Assembly: GCA_947063875.1 (NCBI GenBank)
Contig: CAMSTY010000041.1
Span: 1-32,943 of the forward strand
From: an uncultured bacterium
Lineage (GTDB): Bacteria > Bacillota > Clostridia > Lachnospirales > Lachnospiraceae
DNA length: 32,943 bases
Direction: 5' to 3'
Part shown: piece after piece, positions 27,340 to 32,943 of the stretch
Position numbering within the stretch: the first letter of the stretch is position 1
Layout of the letters: each line of letters begins with the position of its first letter
Made by a program: the position numbers and the translations under genes
The notes under the pieces: model-generated
Told to the model about the DNA's origin: nothing
Database searches by the model: none
Seen by the model: only the letters and a program-made list of their open reading frames with translations

Positions 27340-28665
27340 ATGGGATTGGCTACATTTAAAGGCGGCGTTCATCCTTATGAGGGAAAAGAACTGTCCGAGA
27401 ACAAGCCCACACAGATCCTGATGCCGAAGGGCGATATGGTATTTCCCATGTCCCAGCATATCGGTGCGCCGGCGACTCCGCTGGTGAAGAAGGGCGATAA
27501 GGTTCTGGCCGGTCAGAAGATCGGGGAAGCGAGCGGATTCATTTCTGCGAATGTCATCTGCTCCGTATCCGGCACCGTCAAGGCGGTTGAGCCGAGACGT
27601 GTGGCAAGCGGCGCGATGGTCAACTCGGTCGTCGTAGAAAATGACGGCGAGTATCAGAGTGTGGAGGGAATGGGGGCGGACAGAGATCCGTCGAAGCTTT
27701 CCAAACAGGAGATCCGTGATATTGTGAAGGAGGCCGGTATCGTAGGCCTGGGCGGCGCGGGATTTCCGACGCATGTGAAACTGACTCCCAAGGATGAGAA
27801 TGCGATTGAGTATGTACTGGTGAATGCGGCGGAGTGCGAGCCGTATCTGACCAGCGACTACCGGATGATGCTGGAGGAGCCGGAGAAGCTGGTCGGCGGG
27901 CTGAAGGTGATGCTGCAGCTGTTTGAGAAAGCCAAGGGCGTGATCGGCATTGAGAACAACAAGCCGGAGGCCATCAAAAAGCTTCAGGAGATGGTAAAGG
28001 ATGAACCGCGGATTGAAGTGTGTGAATTGATGACCAAGTATCCTCAGGGCGGTGAGCGTTCTCTGATCAATGCCATCACCGGGCGGAAGGTGAACTCATC
28101 CATGCTTCCTGCGGATGCGGGCTGTATTGTGGATAACGTGGATACGGTGATTGCCATTTACATGGCTGTGTGCAAGACCACGCCGCTGATGCGCCGGATT
28201 GTGACGGTGACCGGTGACGCGATTGCCAATCCGCAGAATTATAATGTAAAAATCGGCACCAATTTCCAGGAACTGGTAGAGGCGGCGGGCGGCTTTAAGG
28301 GCGAGCCGGAGAAGCTGATTGCCGGCGGTCCCATGATGGGCATGGCTCTGTTCGGACTGGATATCCCGGTGACCAAGACCAACTCGGCGCTGCTGTGCAT
28401 GACAAAGGATGAGGTGGCGGCCAATGAGCCGACTCCCTGTATCCGCTGCGGCAAATGTGTCAGTGTGTGTCCCAGCCATATTGTTCCCGTGATGATGATG
28501 AAGGCAGCCTTAAAGGGAGACTGCGAGAAGTTTGAGAAACTGAATGGCATGGAGTGTGTGGAGTGCGGAAGCTGTGCTTTTATCTGCCCGGCCAAGCGTC
28601 CTCTGACTCAGGCCTTTAAAGAGATGAGAAAAACGGTTGCAGCCAACCGGAGAAAGAAAGCGTAG
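27340..28665 (+). CDS. rnfC: Rnf complex subunit RnfC
   Basis: This gene encodes 441 residues, the first of six rnf genes. RnfC is the peripheral subunit that exchanges electrons with NAD(H), using FMN and iron-sulfur clusters. The flavin/NADH-binding block GLGGAGFPTHVKL (about residues 136-148) resembles the 51-kDa subunit of complex I. Two 4Fe-4S motifs lie near the C-terminus: CIRCGKCVSVCP (about 367-378) and CVECGSCAFICP (about 406-417). The start ATG has AAGAGGG nine bases upstream. Length fits clostridial RnfC, without the long Ala-rich tail seen in proteobacteria. Confidence 0.96.
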   Translation: MGLATFKGGVHPYEGKELSENKPTQILMPKGDMVFPMSQHIGAPATPLVKKGDKVLAGQKIGEASGFISANVICSVSGTVKAVEPRRVASGAMVNSVVVENDGEYQSVEGMGADRDPSKLSKQEIRDIVKEAGIVGLGGAGFPTHVKLTPKDENAIEYVLVNAAECEPYLTSDYRMMLEEPEKLVGGLKVMLQLFEKAKGVIGIENNKPEAIKKLQEMVKDEPRIEVCELMTKYPQGGERSLINAITGRKVNSSMLPADAGCIVDNVDTVIAIYMAVCKTTPLMRRIVTVTGDAIANPQNYNVKIGTNFQELVEAAGGFKGEPEKLIAGGPMMGMALFGLDIPVTKTNSALLCMTKDEVAANEPTPCIRCGKCVSVCPSHIVPVMMMKAALKGDCEKFEKLNGMECVECGSCAFICPAKRPLTQAFKEMRKTVAANRRKKA

Positions 28666-28678
28666 GAGGGGAGAAGTT

Positions 28679-29605
28679 ATGAGCAAATTATTAAACGTAT
28701 CGGCATCCCCGCACGTTCGGAGCAAAGAGACCACTCAGAGCATTATGGCAGATGTGTGCATCGCCATGCTGCCGGCAACTGCGTTTGGTGTATTCCAGTT
28801 CGGATTCCATGCGCTGCTGGTTCTGATTGTTACGGTGGCTGCCTGCGTGCTGAGTGAATATGTATTCCAGAAGGTGATGAAGCTGCCGCTTACCGTATCT
28901 GACCTGAGCGCGGTGGTGACTGGCATGATCCTGGCGCTGAACATGCCGGCCAATATCCCGCTGTGGATTCCGGCCCTGGGCGGCATCTTTGCCATTATCG
29001 TGGTAAAGCAGCTTTATGGCGGTATCGGACAGAACTTTATGAACCCGGCTCTGGCAGGCAGATGCTTCCTGCTGATCTCTTTTGCCGGAAAAATGTCGGA
29101 TTTTGCCATGGACGGCTGGAGCGGAGCCACCCCCCTGGCACAGTTAAAGGCCGGAGAGGCCGTGGATGTGGCCGCCATGTTTATCGGTAAGATCCCGGGA
29201 ACCATCGGTGAGGTGTCTGTGATTGCCCTTTTGGTGGGCGGTATCTATCTGGCAGTCAAGAAGGTGATTTCTCTGCGGATTCCGGTTACATATATCCTGA
29301 CGGTAGCCGTGTTCGCCTTCATTTTCGGCAAACAGGATATGACCTATGTCCTGGCTCATATCTGCGGCGGAGGCCTGGTATTCGGCGCATTTTTTATGGC
29401 TACGGATTATGTGACCAGTCCCATTACCCCGAAGGGGCAGATCGTGTTTGGCGTTCTGCTGGGTGTCCTGACCGGGTTGTTTCGTATCTTCGGCGGCTCT
29501 GCAGAGGGTGTTTCCTATGCGATTATTATCAGCAACCTGCTGGTTCCGCTGATTGAAAGGTTTACCCTTCCGACGGCATTTGGAAAGGAGGGCAAGAAAT
29601 CATGA
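28679..29605 (+). CDS. rnfD: Rnf complex subunit RnfD
   Basis: This 308-residue integral membrane subunit carries electrons through the membrane via a covalently bound flavin. The ATG at 28679 follows GGAGGGGAG; the longer frame from 28637 runs back into rnfC. Several hydrophobic helices are visible. The flavinylation motif DGWSGATPL is present, with the FMN-accepting Thr at residue 151. Gly-rich membrane segments such as GGIGQNFMNPALAGR are typical of RnfD/NqrB. Its stop overlaps the rnfG start (ATGA). Confidence 0.96.
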   Translation: MSKLLNVSASPHVRSKETTQSIMADVCIAMLPATAFGVFQFGFHALLVLIVTVAACVLSEYVFQKVMKLPLTVSDLSAVVTGMILALNMPANIPLWIPALGGIFAIIVVKQLYGGIGQNFMNPALAGRCFLLISFAGKMSDFAMDGWSGATPLAQLKAGEAVDVAAMFIGKIPGTIGEVSVIALLVGGIYLAVKKVISLRIPVTYILTVAVFAFIFGKQDMTYVLAHICGGGLVFGAFFMATDYVTSPITPKGQIVFGVLLGVLTGLFRIFGGSAEGVSYAIIISNLLVPLIERFTLPTAFGKEGKKS

Positions 29606-30210
29606 GTAAAGGTGGATTTATGAAAGACGCCCTGATCCTGTTCGTGATCACGCTGGTGGCAGGAGCCTGTCTGGGCGGAGTTTATGAGGCGACGAAGGCG
29701 CCGATTGCTGCGGCGAACCTTGCGGCAAAGGAGGAGGCTTACCGGACGGTGCTGCCAGATGCAGTATCCTTTGAGGCGGATGATATGACAGAGGCTATCG
29801 CTTCTGCCAACGCAGAAGTTGCCGGCCTGGGTTACGGCAATGTAACGGTAGACGAGGCGGCAATTGCCCTGGGCGATTCCGGGACCCCCATGGGATATGT
29901 GGTTACCACCACTTCCAAGGACGGTTACGGCGGCGCTATTACGGTTTCGGTAGGCGTGCTGGCAGATGGCACGGTCAACGGCATTGCATTTCTCACCCTT
30001 GCCGAGACGGCAGGTCTTGGCATGAATGCTGATACAGACTGGAAGAACCAGTATGCGGGCAAGAATGTGGACGCTTTCTCCGTGACAAAGAACGGCGCGT
30101 CTGCGGAAAATGAGATCAATGCCATCAGCGGTGCGACGATCACTTCCAACGCAGTGACCGGCGCGGTAAATACGGCAGTTTACTTTGTAAAGAACTGCCT
30201 GTCGCAGTAG
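29602..30210 (+). CDS. rnfG: Rnf complex subunit RnfG
   Basis: This 202-residue protein has one N-terminal membrane helix (DALILFVITLVAGACLGGVY) and an extracytoplasmic FMN-binding domain. The motif SGATITSN near the end places the covalent FMN on Thr179. The helper ApbE needed for this modification is not in the window. AAAGGAGGG lies nine bases before the ATG at 29602, which overlaps the rnfD stop; a second ATG at 29620 is also possible. Confidence 0.95.
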   Translation: MSKGGFMKDALILFVITLVAGACLGGVYEATKAPIAAANLAAKEEAYRTVLPDAVSFEADDMTEAIASANAEVAGLGYGNVTVDEAAIALGDSGTPMGYVVTTTSKDGYGGAITVSVGVLADGTVNGIAFLTLAETAGLGMNADTDWKNQYAGKNVDAFSVTKNGASAENEINAISGATITSNAVTGAVNTAVYFVKNCLSQ

Positions 30211-30222
30211 GAGGTGGGAATC

Positions 30223-31056
30223 ATGAATAAATGTATGGAACGTATTTATAACGGCATTGTCAAGGAAAACCCGACCTTCGTGCTGATGCTGGGTATGTGC
30301 CCCACCCTGGCAGTCACCACCACGGCAGTCAACGGCGTGGGCATGGGACTGTCCACCACGGCAGTTCTGGTGTTTTCCAACCTGATCATTTCCGCCCTGC
30401 GGAAGATTATTCCGGACCGGGTAAGAATTCCGGCCTACATCGTTATCGTGGCCTCTCTGGTTACGATCGTTCAGCTGCTTTTGCAGGCTTATGTCCCCAG
30501 CCTCTACAGTTCTCTGGGTATTTTTATCCCGCTGATCGTGGTGAACTGTATTATTCTGGGCCGTGCCGAGGCATATGCGGCAAAGAACGGCCCTCTGGAG
30601 TCTGCATTTGACGGCATCGGCATGGGACTGGGTTTTACCGTGGGCCTTACCTGTATTGCCATTGTCCGTGAGATCCTGGGCGCGGGCGCGGTATTTGGCG
30701 TGGCATTTATTCCGGAGGATTTCCGGATTACCATCTTTGGCCTGGCGCCGGGAGCGTTCTTCGTGCTGGCCGGCCTGACCGCGCTTCAGAACAAATTTAA
30801 GGCTCCCTCAGCAACCAATGGCTCTGTGCCCCGGTCCAACCTGGCCTGCGGCGGCAACTGTGCAAGCTGCAGCGGCGCTTCCTGCATGTCCAATCACGCG
30901 GCATTAGAGGTAGTGCGTGAAAAGGCCGAGGCAGAAGCAGCGGCGGCGAAGAAGGCGGCAGCCGAGAAGGCAGCGGCAGCGAAGAAAGCGGCAGCCGGGA
31001 AGGCAGCGGCAGAAAAAGCAGCCGGGCAAGACGCTCAGGCAGCGAACAAAGAATAA
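30223..31056 (+). CDS. rnfE: Rnf complex subunit RnfE with extended C-terminal tail
   Basis: This gene encodes 277 residues from the ATG at 30223, with AGGAGGTG as ribosome site; a GTG at 30214 lies within that site. Residues 1-190 are the six-helix membrane core shared with RnfA. Cys26 (GMCPTLAV) and Cys109 (VNCIILG) match the cysteines that, with those of RnfA, hold an iron-sulfur cluster in the membrane in known Rnf/Nqr structures. Beyond the core come a Cys-rich stretch (ACGGNCASCSGASC, from about residue 208) and about 45 residues of Ala/Lys/Glu repeats. Usual RnfE proteins are about 200 residues, so the last 70 are an extension. Confidence 0.95.
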   Translation: MNKCMERIYNGIVKENPTFVLMLGMCPTLAVTTTAVNGVGMGLSTTAVLVFSNLIISALRKIIPDRVRIPAYIVIVASLVTIVQLLLQAYVPSLYSSLGIFIPLIVVNCIILGRAEAYAAKNGPLESAFDGIGMGLGFTVGLTCIAIVREILGAGAVFGVAFIPEDFRITIFGLAPGAFFVLAGLTALQNKFKAPSATNGSVPRSNLACGGNCASCSGASCMSNHAALEVVREKAEAEAAAAKKAAAEKAAAAKKAAAGKAAAEKAAGQDAQAANKE

Positions 31057-31070
31057 GGAGGGCGCGGTAG

Positions 31071-31649
31071 ATGAAAGAGTTAATTTTAGTAATTGTAGGC
31101 GCTGCCCTGGTAAATAACATTATCCTGAGTCAGTTCCAGGGCCTGTGCCCGTTCTTAGGCGTGTCTAAGAAAGTAGACACCTCCCTTGGTATGGGCGGTG
31201 CTGTTATCTTCGTTATTGTGCTGGCATCGATTGTGACGAATCTGATCTATACCTTCGTACTGGTGCCCTTTGATGTCACATATCTGCAGACCATTGCCTT
31301 CATCCTGGTGATTGCGGCTCTGGTGCAGTTCGTGGAAATGTTCCTGAAAAAGAATGTTCCTTCCCTGTATCAGGCTCTGGGCGTATTCCTGCCCCTGATT
31401 ACCACCAACTGCGCGGTGCTGGGTTCTGCATTGACGAATGTGCAGAAAGAATATAACTTCATCTTCAGCGTAGCGAATGGTTTTGGTACGGCAGTAGGCT
31501 TTACCGTGGCGATTGTACTGTTGGCTAGCATCCGTGAAAGCATTGAAGACAACGATATCCCCTTCAATTTCCAGGGGTCGCCGATTGTACTGATCACCTC
31601 CGGTCTGATGGCAATCGCATTCATGGGCTTTTCCGGCCTGATTAAATAG
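31071..31649 (+). CDS. rnfA: Rnf complex subunit RnfA
   Basis: This 192-residue, six-helix membrane protein is homologous to RnfE in inverted topology. Conserved Cys26 (GLCPFLGVS) and Cys114 (TTNCAVLG) fit the shared membrane iron-sulfur cluster. AAGGAGG precedes the ATG. The gene is 14 bases from rnfE. It is the usual fifth gene in clostridial rnf operons. Confidence 0.96.
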   Translation: MKELILVIVGAALVNNIILSQFQGLCPFLGVSKKVDTSLGMGGAVIFVIVLASIVTNLIYTFVLVPFDVTYLQTIAFILVIAALVQFVEMFLKKNVPSLYQALGVFLPLITTNCAVLGSALTNVQKEYNFIFSVANGFGTAVGFTVAIVLLASIRESIEDNDIPFNFQGSPIVLITSGLMAIAFMGFSGLIK

Positions 31650-31664
31650 GGGGTGGCTTAAAAG

Positions 31665-32456
31665 ATGAATATGACAGGTTTGCTTTTGGCGGCAGTCATT
31701 ATCGGCGCCATCGGTATCGTGATCGGTGTGCTGCTGGGGATTGCCAGTGAACAGTTTAAAGTAGAAGTGGATGAAAAAGAGATTCTGGTCCGTGCAGAAC
31801 TGCCCGGCAACAACTGCGGCGGATGCGGCTTCCCGGGCTGTGACGGCCTGGCTGCCGCCATCGCCGCCGGCACGGCTGCCGTGAATGCCTGCCCGGTAGG
31901 AGGTCCTGATGTGGCTGACAAGATCGCAGCCATCATGGGCGTGGAGAGCGGCGGGTCCGAGAAGAAGGTGGCTTTTGTAAAATGTAAAGGCACCTGCGAC
32001 AAGGCGCGTGTCCAGTACAATTATTTCGGGATTGACGACTGTTCCAAGGTGGCTGTTGTCCCCGGAGGCGGCGAGAAAGCCTGTACCTACGGCTGTATGG
32101 GGTATGGCTCCTGCGTAAAGGCCTGTGCCTTTGACGCCATTCATGTGGTGGATGGGGTGGCAGTGGTTGACAAGGAGAAGTGTGTGGCCTGCGGCAAGTG
32201 CGTGGCCACTTGTCCGAATCACCTGATTGAGTTGGTGCCTTATTCCGCCGAGCATCTGGTACAGTGTTCCTCCCATGACAAGGGCAAGGATGTCAAAGCC
32301 AAATGTGACAATGGCTGCATCGCCTGTACCCTCTGCACCAAGCAGTGTGAGTTTGACGCCATCCACATGGAAAATAATGTGGCGGTGATTGATTACAGCA
32401 AATGCACCAACTGCGGCAAGTGCGCGGCGAAGTGCCCGTCTAAAGTGATTTTATAG
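31665..32456 (+). CDS. rnfB: Rnf complex ferredoxin-like subunit RnfB
   Basis: This 263-residue subunit accepts electrons from reduced ferredoxin. It has an N-terminal membrane helix (residues about 5-27) and a 4Fe-4S domain with Cys51, Cys54, Cys59 and Cys76 (CGGCGFPGC then ACPVGG). Several further clusters follow: CTYGCMGYGSCVKAC, CVACGKCVATCP, CIACTLCTKQC and CTNCGKCAAKCP. The start follows GGGGGTGG. It is the last gene of the operon and is followed by a terminator. Confidence 0.96.
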   Translation: MNMTGLLLAAVIIGAIGIVIGVLLGIASEQFKVEVDEKEILVRAELPGNNCGGCGFPGCDGLAAAIAAGTAAVNACPVGGPDVADKIAAIMGVESGGSEKKVAFVKCKGTCDKARVQYNYFGIDDCSKVAVVPGGGEKACTYGCMGYGSCVKACAFDAIHVVDGVAVVDKEKCVACGKCVATCPNHLIELVPYSAEHLVQCSSHDKGKDVKAKCDNGCIACTLCTKQCEFDAIHMENNVAVIDYSKCTNCGKCAAKCPSKVIL

Positions 32457-32470
32457 TAATTTTGCAACAA

Positions 32471-32515
32471 ATCCGGCAAGACCCGCCAATAGGTGTGTTT
32501 TGCCGGATGTTTTTG
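32471..32515 (+). terminator. Terminator of the rnf operon
   Basis: ATCCGGCAAGA (32471-32481) pairs with TTTTGCCGGAT (32498-32508), including one G-T wobble, around 16 bases and is followed by a T-rich tail, 15 bases after the rnfB stop. Confidence 0.88.
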
Positions 32516-32529
32516 TTTTTGGGGGGTAC

Positions 32530-32785
32530 GCCCTGGGGGAGGCAGAGTGCAGAGGGAGGGCAGGGGGGCGGTATGGTTTCGGCGCCGTTTCGGATTTTAG
32601 AAGTTCTAAAGCCTCTGAATTTTGCTAAAAGCAAAACGAAAACGCGGAAACTCGCTTCGCTCAGACAGTCCGCCGTTTTCGTTTTAACGCAAAATCCAGA
32701 GGCTTAAGAACTTCTACAATCCTGCAAATGCGCCGAAACCATACCGCCCCCCTGCCCTCCCTCTGCACTCTGCCTCCCCCAGGGC
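32530..32785. repeat. Giant near-palindromic repeat element
   Basis: Perfect 56-base inverted arms lie at 32530-32585 and 32730-32785. The 144 bases between them are themselves palindromic with some mismatches: GAAGTTCT with AGAACTTC, GCCTCTG with CAGAGGC, and ACGAAAACG (32636-32644) with CGTTTTCGT (32674-32682). The apex is CGCTTCGCTC-rich. The whole 256 bases could fold into one hairpin. The arms are G-rich on one strand, unlike the surrounding DNA. No transposase gene is present. It resembles a non-autonomous interspersed palindromic element. Confidence 0.9.
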
Positions 32786-32943
32786 TGAGATCTCCAGGAG
32801 CAGGATATTTGTAATGAAATAGGACATTCCGGCTGTCAGATGGATAGACAGGAAACAGAAAGCATGGCATTATCATTTATAATTATATAATTAACCTGTT
32901 GTGCTAGTTGATATAGAAAAACTTCAACAAAATATGCTATCCT

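Larger units (their letters stand above)
32457..32943. other. Gene-free tail after rnf
   Basis: The stretch holds the rnf terminator and a giant palindrome, then about 155 AT-rich bases with no gene start. Reading frames on both strands within the palindrome mirror one another and are not credible proteins. Confidence 0.7.

Noticed and set aside
31155..32366. 403-residue minus-strand frame
   Set aside because: Antisense shadow of rnfA and rnfB; no recognisable protein features.
32462..32876. Small frames on both strands at the right end
   Set aside because: They lie over the terminator and palindrome and encode similar peptides from both strands, as a palindrome must.

Overview
The window looks like a stretch of a gut-type Clostridia chromosome, most likely Lachnospiraceae. 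The evidence is the CIRCE-controlled hrcA-grpE-dnaK-dnaJ order, a clostridial-order rnf operon (C-D-G-E-A-B), paired GH94 phosphorylases beside an ABC sugar transporter, and strong AGGAGG-type ribosome binding sites. This is inferred from gene content alone; the species cannot be named from the sequence.

Bases 1 to about 6,750 are strikingly AT-rich and unlike the rest. They carry a small hypothetical gene at the left edge, a gene-free stretch with a perfect hairpin, and a co-directional run of three envelope proteins: a secreted protein with cell-wall-binding-like repeats, a single-pass membrane protein, and a 1,434-residue secreted protein. The run ends in a strong terminator. About 110 bases later the composition changes inside a sugar-transporter permease gene that is cut after about 40 codons. 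The left block is therefore best read as one end of an integrated mobile element that disrupted this gene.

Bases 6,728 to 15,611 form a carbohydrate locus. On the minus strand are a lipoprotein solute-binding protein, an intact MalF-type permease and the broken MalG-type permease. Divergently, on the plus strand, are two GH94 glycoside phosphorylases. An AraC-family regulator follows on the minus strand behind a shared terminator. The transporter would import a beta-linked gluco-oligosaccharide and the phosphorylases would split it with phosphate, but the broken permease should disable uptake unless another permease substitutes.

Bases 15,858 to 20,195 hold a Type III-like adenine methyltransferase with no restriction partner in the window, then purine nucleoside phosphorylase and a sodium-coupled NSS transporter. 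Bases 20,367 to 26,580 are the class I heat-shock operon with a perfect CIRCE operator, followed by a DUF4234-like membrane protein.

After a 759-base AT-rich gap with a good promoter, the six-gene rnf operon (27,340 to 32,456) encodes the ferredoxin:NAD+ oxidoreductase ion pump. RnfE carries a Cys-rich and Ala/Lys-rich C-terminal tail. The operon ends in a terminator, and just beyond lies a 256-base near-palindrome with perfect 56-base arms, probably an interspersed repeat. No tRNA, rRNA or CRISPR array was seen. The strongest candidates for something new are the element boundary with its envelope gene trio, the giant palindrome, and the RnfE tail.
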